64,000 bases of DNA from [Borrelia] turdi (lineage in GTDB: Bacteria; Spirochaetota; Spirochaetia; Borreliales; Borreliaceae): positions 1-64,000 of the forward strand of contig NZ_QBLM01000002.1 of NCBI RefSeq assembly GCF_008828755.2, given 5' to 3'. Of this stretch, positions 17,488 to 26,599 are shown in pieces. Below the pieces are notes generated by a model, which worked only from the letters and a program-made list of their open reading frames with translations, was not told where the DNA came from and did not search any database. The stretch's first letter is position 1. The number at the start of each line of letters is the position of its first letter. Position numbers and translations under genes: made by a program.

Positions 17488-18304
17488 ATTCTTGTTCCAA
17501 TACCAGCGCTCTTGCTCTTTTTTCAAGATCATAAATGGTTTTTAAATGTTTAAATCCCTTTTTGATTGCAAAGTCTTTTAAACTTTTTATTTGCCAAGGA
17601 GCCGATTCTATTATTATAAGTCCATTTGGATTAAGTTTTTCTTTTGATTGGCTTAATATTTTTCTAGAAATATTAAGGCCATCTTTTCCAAATCCCAAAA
17701 GAGCTTTTGCGGGTTCTTTTTTTATTTTATTTTTTATTTCTAATTCTTCTTTGTTTAAATAAGGAGGATTTGTAATTATTATATCAAACCTTTCCTTTAT
17801 ACAGCTTAGCAAATTAGAGTGGATTATTTCTACAAATTTTTCAAGTTTGAGATTTTTTGTATTTTTTGCTGCCATTTTTAAAGCTTTTATTGAAATATCT
17901 GAGAGTATTACTTTTTTTTTCATGTAATAGGCAATAGAAAGCCCTATACATCCGCTGCCACAGCATAAGTCTAATATTTTTTTAAAGTCATTTTGTTGAA
18001 TTTGAATTAAGGCTTCTTCTACTAAACATTCTGTATCAAATCTTGGAATTAAGACATGTTTGTTTAGGTTAAATTCAATGCCCATAAATTCTTTTTTTTG
18101 TAGTATGTAGTGAATAGGAGTTCCTTTTTTTATTTTATCTATTTGATTTAAAAAAAGTTTTTCTTCTCTTTTTGTTAACCTTTTTTTTGTATTTGCAATT
18201 ATTAACTCTTTTCTGGTTTTTAAAATTAATTCAAGGATTAGTAGTGCTTCTATTGTATCTAAATTTTTATTTTTAGCATAATTTATAACTTCGTTTACAT
18301 TCAT
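17471..18304 (-). CDS. prmC: Release factor glutamine methyltransferase PrmC (HemK)
   Basis: 277 residues. An N-terminal helical domain recognises release factor; the SAM-binding motif LDLCCGSGCIGLSIA is near residues 105-119, and the catalytic NPPY lies within DIIITNPPYLNKEE near 165-175. The enzyme methylates the glutamine of the GGQ motif in RF1 and RF2. Its ATG overlaps the stop of prfA by one base (TAATG), which ties the enzyme to its substrate gene as in many bacteria. Confidence 0.92.
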   Translation of the reverse strand: MNVNEVINYAKNKNLDTIEALLILELILKTRKELIIANTKKRLTKREEKLFLNQIDKIKKGTPIHYILQKKEFMGIEFNLNKHVLIPRFDTECLVEEALIQIQQNDFKKILDLCCGSGCIGLSIAYYMKKKVILSDISIKALKMAAKNTKNLKLEKFVEIIHSNLLSCIKERFDIIITNPPYLNKEELEIKNKIKKEPAKALLGFGKDGLNISRKILSQSKEKLNPNGLIIIESAPWQIKSLKDFAIKKGFKHLKTIYDLEKRARALVLEQEYDTSI

Positions 18305-19380
18305 TATTGTGTATTGTTGCTTTTCAATGCTTGTTCTTGAAGTTCTATGATCAAGGGATCAAGAAGCGGATCAAGTTCTCCTTGCATAAATTCTTCTAAT
18401 TTATAAAGAGTTATGTTTGCTCTGTGGTCTGTTATTCTATTTTGAGGGAAATTATATGTTCTAATTCTTTCAGATCTGTCTCCTGAACCCACTTGTTGTT
18501 TTCTATTGCTTGATCTTTGCTCTTGTTTTTTAGAATCTTCAAATTCATAAAGCCTTGCTCTTAATATTTTCATTGCTTGGTCTTTGTTTTTATGTTGGCT
18601 TCTTTCATTTTGGCACTGCACAACAATCCCTGTTGGCAGGTGTGTTATTCTGACTGCAGAATCGGTTGTATTAACGTGTTGTCCACCAGCTCCAGATGAT
18701 CTGTAAACATCAATTCTTAAATCTTTTTCATTAATGTCAATTTCAGTTTCTTCAATGTTAGGTAGGACTGCTACTGTAGCAGCCGAGGTTTGAAGTCTTC
18801 CGTTAGACTCTGTTATAGGAATTCTTTGTACTCTGTGGACACCACTTTCATATTTTAATTTTTTAAATACATCTTTTCCTTTAATTTCAAAGATTATTTC
18901 TTTAAATCCCCCAAGTTCTGTTTCATTAAAGTTTATGATTTCTGTTTTCCATTTTTTTTTCTCTGAATATTTTATATACATGCTATAAAGATTGTTTGCA
19001 AAAAGAGCAGCTTCTTCTCCTCCTGTCCCAGCTCTAATTTCGATTATTATATTTTTGCTATCATTTTCATCTTGAGGTAAAAGTAATATTTTTATTTGAT
19101 GTTCAAGATCTTCCCTTTTTTTGTCCAGATCAATTAGCTCTTGTTTTATTAGTTCTTTCATTTCTTGTTGCTCTTCTTTTTCTAAGATGTTTTTGTTATC
19201 ATTGATTTGACTTAGTATTTTTTCGTATTCAATTTTTTTAGTATTTATTTTTTCTAGATATGTATATTCTTTTATTATTTTTGAATATTTTTTTTGATTT
19301 TTAATTAGATTTGTATCTTGCAATTTTTCTTCTATCGACTTAATCTTACTTGTCGCTGAATTTAATTTTTCTAAAAGCAT
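18304..19380 (-). CDS. prfA: Peptide chain release factor 1
   Basis: 358 residues. The stop-codon-reading motif PIT (PxT type, UAA/UAG) is within [12 protein letters not shown] near residue 190, and the peptidyl-transfer motif GGQ is in [17 protein letters not shown] near residue 235. These mark RF1 and not RF2. AGGAG precedes the ATG with an 8-base spacer. It heads the prfA-prmC-rel run of overlapping genes. Confidence 0.95.
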   Translation of the reverse strand: MLLEKLNSATSKIKSIEEKLQDTNLIKNQKKYSKIIKEYTYLEKINTKKIEYEKILSQINDNKNILEKEEQQEMKELIKQELIDLDKKREDLEHQIKILLLPQDENDSKNIIIEIRAGTGGEEAALFANNLYSMYIKYSEKKKWKTEIINFNETELGGFKEIIFEIKGKDVFKKLKYESGVHRVQRIPITESNGRLQTSAATVAVLPNIEETEIDINEKDLRIDVYRSSGAGGQHVNTTDSAVRITHLPTGIVVQCQNERSQHKNKDQAMKILRARLYEFEDSKKQEQRSSNRKQQVGSGDRSERIRTYNFPQNRITDHRANITLYKLEEFMQGELDPLLDPLIIELQEQALKSNNTQ

Positions 19381-19719
19381 TACGATTTCTCCTGAAAGAT
19401 AGTAATAGTTTATATTAATTTTGGATTTTTTTGGTAGGCTTTTTAGTAAGTTTTGTGTTAAAATTCTATTTTTATGTTTTATTTTAACATTCTTTTTAAA
19501 AAACTGCTTTTATTGAACAAATAGAATAATCTTGCGCAAAAAAATCAATTATATTTTTTTATGTTTTTTTATATAATGAATGTTATTAAGTTGGATATTA
19601 AAGTTAGATTAGGTTTCGTTGTATTTGTATATAAATTGAGCTTTGCGTATTCTTATTTGTGGTATGTTCAAGATAGTTAAAAGTTATATCTTTGATAAAC
19701 CGATTTAAAAGGGGTATTT
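19381..19719. other. 339-base divergent intergenic region
   Basis: Lies between prfA and the TPR gene. It holds the Shine-Dalgarno sites of both (AGGAG for prfA; AAAAGGGG before 19720). I see no open frame with a start and ribosome-binding site, no tRNA and no hairpin followed by a T-run. It is AT-rich with several -10-like hexamers, none with a convincing -35, so promoters must be here but I cannot place them. Confidence 0.5.
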
Positions 19720-20859
19720 ATGTTGAATGAAAAAATTTTGGATGCTTTAGAGAATCTCTCAAGCATTCCTGATGGTCAACTTCTTGATGTCACCGAAAAA
19801 TCAAAAAGAGGATATCAGTTGATCAAAGAAGAAAGACTTTCTGAAGCAGAAAGCTTGTTTTCTGATATCCTTGAAAAGGATAATGAGAATAATTATGCTC
19901 TTGTTGGGCTTGGAGATATTGAAAGGAAGAAAAATAATTACAATAAAGCAATAGTTTATTATCAAAGATGTCTTGTAAAGCACCCAAACAATAATTATGC
20001 TCTTTTTGGGCTTGGAGATTGTTACAGAAGTTTGGATGATTATAAAAAAGCTACAGACATATGGGAAGAGTATTTAAAATATGATCCTGAGAATATAACG
20101 GTTTTAACAAGAGTTGCTTCATCTTACAGGAAACTAAAAAATTTTCAAAAGTCTAAGCAAACGTATCTTAAGGTAATGGAATTAATTCCTGAAAATGATT
20201 ATGCGCTTGTAGGGATTGGTCATTTATATTACGACTTTAAAGAATATAAAGAGGCTTTAAAGTATTGGCTTAAAATGTATGAGTTAAATCAATCTAAAGT
20301 TGATGTTAGGGTATTGACTTCAATTGGTAATTGTTATCGCAAGCTAAGGGAATTTACTAGAGGAATTTATTTTTTTAAAAAGGCTTTAGAAATTTCACCT
20401 AATAATTTTTATGCTCTTTTTGGACTTGCTGATTGTTATAGGGGAAATAAAGAATATAAAGAGGCTTTAAAATATTGGCTTGATATTATCGAAAAAGATC
20501 CAAAAAATAATTTGGTTCTTACAAGGGTAGGAGATGCTTATCGCTATTTGAATGATTATGAAAATTCTCAGATTTATTATAAAAAAGCTCTTGATGTTGA
20601 TTTTGATATGTTTGCTATACTTGGACTTGCTCTTCTTCAAAAAGAACAAGGTAAATATAACGAAGCGTTAATAGCTATTAAAAGTTTAATTAAAAATAAT
20701 CCTAAAAATTCAGTATTATATGTTAGTGCTGCTGAATGTTATGAAGCATTAGGGCAGATTGAAAGTGCTGTTGATATTTTATCAAGTTTTTTGCATCTTG
20801 GTATGAAAAATATTGTTGTTATTGACTACCTTGCGGCTCTTAGGAAAAAAATGGAATGA
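19720..20859 (+). CDS. Cytosolic TPR-repeat protein
   Basis: 379 residues, almost entirely tetratricopeptide repeats from about residue 25 to 350: roughly nine to ten 34-residue units. Several carry the phrase YALVGLGD or YALFGLGDCYR, so the units are unusually alike. There is no signal peptide or membrane segment, and a strong AAAAGGGG site precedes the ATG. A protein-interaction scaffold is the only supportable role. The following TatD gene overlaps its stop by 4 bases (ATGA). Confidence 0.82.
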   Translation: MLNEKILDALENLSSIPDGQLLDVTEKSKRGYQLIKEERLSEAESLFSDILEKDNENNYALVGLGDIERKKNNYNKAIVYYQRCLVKHPNNNYALFGLGDCYRSLDDYKKATDIWEEYLKYDPENITVLTRVASSYRKLKNFQKSKQTYLKVMELIPENDYALVGIGHLYYDFKEYKEALKYWLKMYELNQSKVDVRVLTSIGNCYRKLREFTRGIYFFKKALEISPNNFYALFGLADCYRGNKEYKEALKYWLDIIEKDPKNNLVLTRVGDAYRYLNDYENSQIYYKKALDVDFDMFAILGLALLQKEQGKYNEALIAIKSLIKNNPKNSVLYVSAAECYEALGQIESAVDILSSFLHLGMKNIVVIDYLAALRKKME

Positions 20860-21665
20860 TGGAACGCTTACTTGAAACTGAAAAATCTATTTTTTTTGAT
20901 AAATTAATAGACACACATGTTCATTTTTATGAATTAAAGAAAAGATCTTTAGATGTTAACTATATTATTAATGAATGTTTTAAAAACGGCTTTTCTTATT
21001 TTCTTGATGTTGGTTTACATCCTAGTGATTTTAATGATAGAAAAAATCTTTTAAGCTGTTATTCTAATGTGTTTTTAACAGCAGGTATTCATCCTTTAAA
21101 TTTAGGTGATAATTTTAAAGATGACATTAAACAGCTTGAAAAAATTTTGATTAGCGAAAATGTTGTTGCCATTGGTGAGATGGGTCTTGATTATTTGAAG
21201 GCAGATAACAAGGGATTTCAAATTAAAGCTTTTGAAGAGCAATTGTATTTGGCTGGTAGATATAAAAAGCCAGTTATTTTACATATAAGAGATGCCTATG
21301 ATGATGCTTATAATATTGTAAGGTCTTTAAATTTTTTAAATAGGGGTATATTACATTGTTATTCAGGAACTTATGAGTATGCTAAAAAATTTATTGATTT
21401 AGGATTCAAAGTTTCTTTTTCAGGAAATATAACTTTTAAAAATGCAGAACCTTTAAGGATTGTTGTTAGCAAGTTAAATGCTAATGATATTTTAATAGAA
21501 ACGGACAGTCCTTTTTTAGCTCCAGTGCCATTAAGAGGTAAAGTAAATTCGCCCTTGTTTTTAGGATATGTATGTCTTGAGATTGCAAGGATTAAAAATT
21601 GCTCTGTTAATGATATTGCTATTGCTGTATTTAATAGTTTTAAAGATATTTTATTGTTGCATTAA
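20856..21665 (+). CDS. TatD-family metal-dependent deoxyribonuclease
   Basis: 269 residues. All metal-ligand landmarks of the TatD amidohydrolase barrel are present: DTHVHF (HxH, near residues 19-24), GEMGLDY (near 108), LHIRD (near 142), LHCYSG (near 167) and ETDSPFLAP (near 213). Family members are Mg-dependent exo/endonucleases active on DNA ends. ATGATG offers two adjacent starts at 20856 and 20859; the first overlaps the TPR stop by 4 bases. Co-transcription with the TPR gene is likely. Confidence 0.88.
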   Translation: MMERLLETEKSIFFDKLIDTHVHFYELKKRSLDVNYIINECFKNGFSYFLDVGLHPSDFNDRKNLLSCYSNVFLTAGIHPLNLGDNFKDDIKQLEKILISENVVAIGEMGLDYLKADNKGFQIKAFEEQLYLAGRYKKPVILHIRDAYDDAYNIVRSLNFLNRGILHCYSGTYEYAKKFIDLGFKVSFSGNITFKNAEPLRIVVSKLNANDILIETDSPFLAPVPLRGKVNSPLFLGYVCLEIARIKNCSVNDIAIAVFNSFKDILLLH

Positions 21666-21720
21666 AATGTTTATTTATAGCTACTTTTTTACATGTTTTA
21701 TTATTATTATTTGCAAATTT

Positions 21721-21750
21721 AATCATTTTTATTGTAATCATTTTTATTGT
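21721..21750. repeat. Perfect 15-base tandem duplication at the end of the lipoprotein gene
   Basis: AATCATTTTTATTGT occurs twice in direct succession (21721-21735 and 21736-21750). The second copy contains the stop codon of the minus-strand lipoprotein gene. Likely a slippage product. Confidence 0.85.
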
Positions 21751-22499
21751 TTATAAATGTTAAACTCGTATTGAAAATTTTTTTCAACGTTTTTTACTAT
21801 TTCTATTAAATCAGATTCTTTAAGGGTGATTACATATTTTAGCTTAATAATTTTTAAGTCTTTTCTTGTATTACCAATTAATACAAATTTTATATTTTTC
21901 AAAAAAGGCGAATTCGACATCTTTTTTAAAACAATAATATTATCTCTTAAAGAGAATAATATTATTGTTTTAACTTGGGGAGTAATAAATGTTTTTACAT
22001 AGGATATGTTTTGGTCGTTTATTAGGGTAATATTAATATTTTTTTCTTTACCCTTTTTTTCCAAGTATTCAAGGTCTTCGTTATTCAGAGATTTGTCTCT
22101 AAATAGTAATGCTTTTTGGAGATCTATTGATTTTCCATCAAGCAGGAAATCAATAGATTTTTTTAAAGAAAATTTTATTTTTGATAGATGAAAAATTTTA
22201 TCTTTTAGCATTTCGTTATTTAGTATTTCGTTATTTGATTTATGGGTTAATAGTATTTTTTTTATTGTTTTAAGTTTGTCTTTTACAATTTCTAAATTTT
22301 TGTCATTTATAAATAGTATTTTATTTTTTATAAATGGAGTTTTTTGAATTTCAAAAAAATATTCGGTTGCATCTGAAAAAATTATTGCATAATTAAATTG
22401 ATTTTCAACAACGGAAGATTCTTTGCACCCTTGTGTTAAGATTGCTAAGAGCACTATTATAACGAGTTTTTTTGGGAGAGATATACTATTTTTTAGCAT
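21744..22499 (-). CDS. Putative lipoprotein, unrecognised
   Basis: 251 residues. The N-terminus has a Lys-containing head, a hydrophobic core and a lipobox-like LTQGC with Cys near residue 25, so export and lipidation are likely. The rest is Lys/Ile/Asn-rich and alternates strands and helices (IILFSLRDN, IKFVLIGN), somewhat like an alpha/beta periplasmic-binding or response-type fold, but I recognise no family. A near-perfect 15-base duplication inside it gives the peptide NNEILNNEML. The ATG overlaps the preceding membrane-protein gene by 14 bases, so the two form an operon. Confidence 0.65.
   Translation of the reverse strand: MLKNSISLPKKLVIIVLLAILTQGCKESSVVENQFNYAIIFSDATEYFFEIQKTPFIKNKILFINDKNLEIVKDKLKTIKKILLTHKSNNEILNNEMLKDKIFHLSKIKFSLKKSIDFLLDGKSIDLQKALLFRDKSLNNEDLEYLEKKGKEKNINITLINDQNISYVKTFITPQVKTIILFSLRDNIIVLKKMSNSPFLKNIKFVLIGNTRKDLKIIKLKYVITLKESDLIEIVKNVEKNFQYEFNIYKQ
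22207..22236. repeat. Near-perfect 15-base tandem duplication inside the lipoprotein gene
   Basis: AGCATTTCGTTATTT (22207-22221) is followed by AGTATTTCGTTATTT (22222-22236). It is in frame and encodes a duplicated NNEIL/NNEML. Confidence 0.75.
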
Positions 22500-23166
22500 A
22501 CTTATTATTAATTGCTATAAATATTAAAGCTGATGCAAATATTATGAAGGCATAGAGGCTCATATTAGTTAGAATTAATGTTTTTAAGGTTGTAATAAAT
22601 AATCCTAAAAATAAAATAGGAGAAAGAATAATTTTGTATGCTTTTGCTGAATATTTTTGGCCTTTTTCAATTTTCTTTTCAAAGATTATGGATGAAACTA
22701 TTAGCTCTATTGCATTAAGTATTGGTAATTCAATATATTCATAGATTCCAAAAATTTTGCTATTTAGGATTGCTATTTCTAGGTTTTTAGAAAATATTAG
22801 TCCGAATGTGAAATATATAAGAATTGTTGAGTTTTTTTTAAATGAAGAATTTTCATTTAGGGTGAAAAAAAACATAAATATTAATAGTGGGAATATATAG
22901 TAGTATAAATGCTCTTTTATAAATATTGTAATTCCTAGACTTATTCTTGATGTGTAGTTTAAATCAAATGATCTGTATAAAATAAATTCTTGAGTTAAAT
23001 AAAGAAAAGAAAAAATTGTTATTGCAAAAAATATTGCTAAAACATGGGCTTGAGTATTTTTTGCTTTACTTTCTTTTAACTGAGTATTCATATATATTTT
23101 TAATATTAGTGGTAGACTCGTTAATAAAAATAAACTCATTGTAAGTATAATTCTACTTTTAAACAT
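22486..23166 (-). CDS. Integral membrane protein, unrecognised
   Basis: 226 residues with about seven hydrophobic segments: near 5-25, 42-62, 78-98, 88-105, 112-130, 180-200 and 203-220. I recognise no transporter or enzyme signature. The ATG at 23166 lacks a Shine-Dalgarno site and lies in a 15-base tandem repeat. An alternative ATG nine codons later (23139) also lacks one, so the start is uncertain. The lipoprotein gene follows with a 14-base overlap. Confidence 0.62.
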   Translation of the reverse strand: MFKSRIILTMSLFLLTSLPLILKIYMNTQLKESKAKNTQAHVLAIFFAITIFSFLYLTQEFILYRSFDLNYTSRISLGITIFIKEHLYYYIFPLLIFMFFFTLNENSSFKKNSTILIYFTFGLIFSKNLEIAILNSKIFGIYEYIELPILNAIELIVSSIIFEKKIEKGQKYSAKAYKIILSPILFLGLFITTLKTLILTNMSLYAFIIFASALIFIAINNKYAKK

Positions 23167-23195
23167 TTTTTAAATCAATGTTTTTTAAATCAATC
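23166..23195. repeat. 15-base tandem duplication at the start of the membrane-protein gene
   Basis: TTTTTTAAATCAATG (23166-23180) is followed by TTTTTTAAATCAATC (23181-23195), 14 of 15 bases alike. It covers the start codon of the minus-strand gene and its immediate upstream region. Confidence 0.8.
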
Positions 23196-23249
23196 GATTG
23201 ACCAAATCTTAGAATTTACTTTTTAGTGAATGTATATTAAAATTAATTA

Positions 23250-23273
23250 TTAATTAATTAATTAATTAATTAA
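23250..23273. repeat. (TTAA)6 microsatellite directly before the infC ribosome-binding site
   Basis: Six exact TTAA units, preceded by a near-unit (TTAATTAT), run straight into the GGAG before infC; the last AA forms part of AAGGAG. Each unit is self-complementary, so the RNA could form alternative weak hairpins near the ribosome-binding site. Unit number could vary by slippage. Confidence 0.85.
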
Positions 23274-23291
23274 GGAGTACATATTTTTTAG

Positions 23292-23852
23292 ATGATAAAT
23301 AGAAATGCCAATAGAGATAGGGATAGATCCAGATCAAATGACAAGGAATTGAAAATTAATTATAGAATTAAGGCTCGTGAGGTAAGAGTTATTTTCGAAA
23401 ATGGAACACAAGAGGTCTTGTCAATTGAAGATGCCATTAAAAAGGCAAAAGAAGCTGGGCTTGATTTGGTTGAAGTTTCTCCTAATGTATCTCCCCCGGT
23501 TTGCAAGATTATTGACTATGGGAAATATAAATTTCATCAAGAAAAGCGTCAAAAAGAACAAAAAAAGAATCAAAAAGTAATTAAGCTTAAAGAAGTCAGA
23601 ATGCAGCCCAAGATAGATACTCATGACCTTGATTTTAAATCAAAAAACATTTTAAGTTTTCTCAAAGATGGTAATAAGGTTAAAGTTACAATAAGATTTA
23701 GAGGTCGTGAACTTGCTCATACATATTTAGGATATGGTATCTTAAATAGTATTCTTGAAAAAGTAGGTGATATGAATTATGTTTTGGAGTCTGCGGCTAA
23801 AATGGAAGGTAAGACAATGTTTTTGATTGTAGCGCCTAAGTTTAAAAAATAA
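23292..23852 (+). CDS. infC: Translation initiation factor IF-3
   Basis: 186 residues. The IF3 N-domain has [13 protein letters not shown] and the C-domain has [17 protein letters not shown] and VTIRFRGRE, in family order, joined by a Lys/Gln-rich linker ([12 protein letters not shown]). A short Arg/Asp-rich N-terminus precedes this. Start: ATG at 23292, directly preceded by an in-frame TAG, so no earlier start is possible, although AAGGAG lies 14 bases away, longer than usual. In many bacteria infC uses a rare AUU start; here it is AUG. It heads infC-rpmI-rplT, the standard operon that L20 represses in other bacteria. Confidence 0.95.
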   Translation: MINRNANRDRDRSRSNDKELKINYRIKAREVRVIFENGTQEVLSIEDAIKKAKEAGLDLVEVSPNVSPPVCKIIDYGKYKFHQEKRQKEQKKNQKVIKLKEVRMQPKIDTHDLDFKSKNILSFLKDGNKVKVTIRFRGRELAHTYLGYGILNSILEKVGDMNYVLESAAKMEGKTMFLIVAPKFKK

Positions 23853-23874
23853 ATATTAAATTAAAGGGGATAAA

Positions 23875-24075
23875 ATGGCAAACAAAATGAAAACGCGTAA
23901 AAGTGCAAAAAAAAGATATTCTTTTACTGTAAGTGGTAAAGTTAAATATAAAAAACAAAATTTAAGGCATATTTTGACAAAAAAATCTTCTAAACGTAAG
24001 AGAAATTTAAGGAAATTGGGCAATCTTTCTTGTTTTGAAGTTAAAAGAATTAAAACTTTATTACCTTATGGTTAA
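23875..24075 (+). CDS. rpmI: 50S ribosomal protein L35
   Basis: 66 residues, highly basic. The N-terminus reads [16 protein letters not shown] and continues [17 protein letters not shown], the L35 pattern. AAAGGGG lies 6 bases before the ATG. It is placed between infC and rplT as in most bacteria. Confidence 0.95.
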   Translation: MANKMKTRKSAKKRYSFTVSGKVKYKKQNLRHILTKKSSKRKRNLRKLGNLSCFEVKRIKTLLPYG

Positions 24076-24095
24076 AATAATTTTAGGAGATAGAT

Positions 24096-24443
24096 ATGGC
24101 TAGGGCTAAAAACGGCACAGTTCACGTTGCAAGGCGTAAGCGAATTTTAAAAAAGACAAAAGGGTTTTGGGGGACAAAAAAGAGTAATTATAAAAAAGCT
24201 AAGGATACCCTGAGAAAGGGTATGATGTATGCTACAAGAGATAGAAAGGCTAGAAAAAGAGATTTTAGACGCTTGTGGATTTCAAGAATTTCTGCCGCTT
24301 TAAGTGGTACTGGGGTTAGTTATTCAAGATTTATTGAGGGTTTATTAAAGTCTAATATAAAAATTAATAGAAAAATTTTGTCTAATTTGGCGATTGAAGA
24401 TGCTGAAGCTTTTAAAAAAATTGTTTTAGAAATAAGAAGATGA
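24096..24443 (+). CDS. rplT: 50S ribosomal protein L20
   Basis: 115 residues, basic, with RVKNG-type start (ARAKNGTVHVARRKRILK), GFWGTKKSNYKKAKDT and the RDRKARKRDFRRLWISRI segment typical of L20. AGGAG precedes the ATG with a 7-base spacer. In other bacteria L20 binds its own leader and represses the infC-rpmI-rplT operon. The 214 bases after it (24444-24657) hold no gene that I can support beyond the ribosome-binding site of the next one. Confidence 0.95.
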   Translation: MARAKNGTVHVARRKRILKKTKGFWGTKKSNYKKAKDTLRKGMMYATRDRKARKRDFRRLWISRISAALSGTGVSYSRFIEGLLKSNIKINRKILSNLAIEDAEAFKKIVLEIRR

Positions 24444-24657
24444 AAAATCAAAGCTCCTGGAGGGTTTAATTTTAAGAATTAGAGTTATTTTTTTGCGACA
24501 TCTCATTAAATTTAGGAATTTGAGGATTTTTAGTCAATGATTAGTTAAAAGCAATTCAGAGGTTAAGAATAAAAATTCCGCCTTGAAAAATAGCGCTAAA
24601 TAAAAGTATTCTTATGTTGGCTTTTTGGGAGTTTACTTTATTTTAAGGATTATTATT

Positions 24658-24918
24658 GTGCAGCTTATTTCTCTTAGTAATATTGAAAAGCAAGAAAGTT
24701 TTATTTATTACAGAAATGTATATTTTGCCGATGTTGTTTATAAGTATAACGACACCCTAGAGATCAAAAAAGTAAAGTTTGTAATTGAGGCTACACCCTT
24801 AGGAGAAAAGCATGTCACTATTGATTTTATAGATCTTTTGAATTATCCTGTTTTAAAGTTAATGGTTGCAATTAAAAGACGTGTAATTGATTTGGAGTTT
24901 AAAGGTAAGCTTCCTTGA
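24658..24918 (+). CDS. Small conserved hypothetical protein upstream of tsaE
   Basis: 86 residues from a GTG at 24658, which has AAGGA 8 bases upstream; a TTG 11 codons earlier has no such site. The protein begins VQLISLSNIEKQE and has mixed beta/alpha character with no signal peptide. I do not recognise it. A 10-codon frame (ATG 24614 to TAA 24646) ends inside its ribosome-binding site, which could be chance. The stop overlaps the TTG start of tsaE, so it is the first gene of a run with tsaE and tsaB. Confidence 0.65.
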   Translation: MQLISLSNIEKQESFIYYRNVYFADVVYKYNDTLEIKKVKFVIEATPLGEKHVTIDFIDLLNYPVLKLMVAIKRRVIDLEFKGKLP

Positions 24919-25328
24919 TTTTAGAATTTAAATCAGAAAAAAAAATGATAAATTTTTCTAAATCCTTTTTTTATCCTTTGCCAATTGGTAAAATATTTGT
25001 TTTAAGTGGTGATATGGGGTCTGGAAAAACTAGTTTTTTAAAGGGACTTGCCCTTAATCTTGGAATTTCTTATTTTACAAGTCCAACTTATAATATTGTT
25101 AATGTTTATGATTTTATAGATTTTAAGTTTTATCATATTGATTTATATAGGGTGTTTTCTTTGGAAGAATTTGAACTTATTGGAGGATTGGAAATACTTT
25201 TGGATCTTAACTCAATTATTGCTATCGAATGGCCACAAATTGCTTTAAGTGTTCTTCCAAAAGACAGATTATTTTTTTTAACTTTTAAAATAGTCGGTTC
25301 AGGTAGGGTTATAGAATTTGATGATTAA
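24915..25328 (+). CDS. tsaE: tRNA t6A biosynthesis ATPase TsaE
   Basis: 137 residues from a TTG start that overlaps the previous stop (TTGA). The Walker A motif GDMGSGKTSF is at residues 32-41 and the family's SPTYNIVNVY and HIDLYRV follow, then AIEWP. TsaE works with TsaB and TsaD to make N6-threonylcarbamoyladenosine at position 37 of ANN-decoding tRNAs. The tsaB gene starts within its last codons (8-base overlap). Confidence 0.92.
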   Translation: MILEFKSEKKMINFSKSFFYPLPIGKIFVLSGDMGSGKTSFLKGLALNLGISYFTSPTYNIVNVYDFIDFKFYHIDLYRVFSLEEFELIGGLEILLDLNSIIAIEWPQIALSVLPKDRLFFLTFKIVGSGRVIEFDD

Positions 25329-25974
25329 TACGCTTGCATTTGAATTTTCATATAAAGCATTAATAGTTTATTGCAAAATTAACAATAAGGATTTTTCATT
25401 ATTTGAACTTAAATCAAATTTTAATTTTAGTATTCCAAAAATTTTCAATGATTTTGTAACTAAAAATAACATTGATCTTAATCAAATTAAATTAATTATA
25501 AATTCCTATGGACCCGGTTCTTTTACTGGGCTTAGAATTAGTTTAAGCTTTGTCAAAGGTCTTGCTTTGGGTCTTTCTATTCCTTTTGTTAATATTTCTA
25601 CATTAGATGTTTTTGCAAATTTAGCTAAAAACAGTTCCAGTGTAATTGTGTTAACTTTTACTGCTGGTAAATATTTTCTTGGGTATTATAAAAATTGTGA
25701 ATTGATGGGGAAGATTTTGTGTTTTTCTAAGGAAGATTTGTTTGAGTATCTAAATCAGATTGATCCAGATTCAGTGCTTATTGGAAATAATCTAGAGAGT
25801 GTTTCTAGGGAATTCAATTGTAAATTTAAAATCATTGAAAATTTAAGTTCGTTTGGAAGAATTTTAACAGAACTTGGAATAGCTAAATACTTAAAAAATA
25901 GTAAAAGTGATGATATTTTATCAGGACCGCTTTATATAAGACAAAGTGATGCAGAGGTTAATTTTCATTCTTAA
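25321..25974 (+). CDS. tsaB: tRNA t6A biosynthesis protein TsaB
   Basis: 217 residues from the ATG at 25321 (a TTG one codon earlier is also in frame). The ASKHA-fold N-terminus ([15 protein letters not shown]) and the conserved [21 protein letters not shown] (near residues 63-82, given in parts) identify TsaB, the TsaD partner without the metal site. The 3' end overlaps the end of the convergent csrA by 17 bases, so there is no terminator space between them. Confidence 0.9.
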   Translation: MINTLAFEFSYKALIVYCKINNKDFSLFELKSNFNFSIPKIFNDFVTKNNIDLNQIKLIINSYGPGSFTGLRISLSFVKGLALGLSIPFVNISTLDVFANLAKNSSSVIVLTFTAGKYFLGYYKNCELMGKILCFSKEDLFEYLNQIDPDSVLIGNNLESVSREFNCKFKIIENLSSFGRILTELGIAKYLKNSKSDDILSGPLYIRQSDAEVNFHS

Positions 25975-26203
25975 AATAATGATTAAATAGACTTTTAATT
26001 TTGCTTATGTTGTGTCCGCCTTTTAGTATTGATTTTTTATTTTCTTCGATAATAAATTCATAAATTTCAGATCTAAATATTTTAATGTTTTCAGGAGCCT
26101 TGATTGCTATTTTAACAGTATCTTTTTTTATTTCTAATATTAAAACTTCAATATTAGAGTTTATTTTAATACTTTCATTTACTTTTCTTGACAATACTAG
26201 CAT
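25958..26203 (-). CDS. csrA: Carbon storage regulator CsrA
   Basis: 81 residues, within the range of longer CsrA proteins. The N-terminus [15 protein letters not shown], then [18 protein letters not shown] and FRSEIYEF, match CsrA strand by strand. CsrA dimers bind GGA motifs in leader RNAs; in several bacteria, including spirochaetes, it represses flagellin translation and is held off by FliW. It is the last gene of the flgN-flgK-flgL-fliW-csrA run, 2 bases after fliW. Confidence 0.95.
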   Translation of the reverse strand: MLVLSRKVNESIKINSNIEVLILEIKKDTVKIAIKAPENIKIFRSEIYEFIIEENKKSILKGGHNISKIKSLFNHYFKNEN

Positions 26204-26205
26204 TT

Positions 26206-26598
26206 TTATTCCTTGAAAACTTTATGGCGTAGTGAATATTTTTCATTTGTGCATATAGCTTGTTTTCCGAGTAATTTTTTTTTATTGATTATGATTGGTG
26301 CTTTTAGGTTAGCTGTAATGTCTTTATAATCATTAACATGCATATTGATTATGCATAGTATAATTTTTTCATTTTCTGTTTTTGCTTTAATGTCCAACCA
26401 ATCTTTTTTCTTGATATTTGGTAAGTATTCACTTAAAAAATTAAAAGGAGATGTTACTAAAAAACTTACGTCTTTATTAATGGATTGCATAATAGAAAAA
26501 GGCTTATATTTAGAGTCCTTTATTATAAATTTTTTAATGTTTTCAAATCCAAGTATTCCTTCAGGAAAATCAAATTCTATGCTTTTTTCATTTATCAT
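26206..26598 (-). CDS. fliW: Flagellar assembly factor FliW
   Basis: 130 residues. [18 protein letters not shown] at the N-terminus is the family signature, followed by strands with [11 protein letters not shown] and [10 protein letters not shown]. FliW binds CsrA non-competitively and also binds flagellin, so it links flagellin synthesis with secretion. It starts 1 base after flgL and csrA follows 2 bases later. Confidence 0.93.
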   Translation of the reverse strand: MINEKSIEFDFPEGILGFENIKKFIIKDSKYKPFSIMQSINKDVSFLVTSPFNFLSEYLPNIKKKDWLDIKAKTENEKIILCIINMHVNDYKDITANLKAPIIINKKKLLGKQAICTNEKYSLRHKVFKE

Positions 26599-26599
26599 G

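Noticed and set aside
24614-24646. Ten-codon frame before the gene at 24658, a possible leader peptide
   Set aside because: No ribosome-binding site and no codon bias that hints at attenuation; likely chance in AT-rich DNA.
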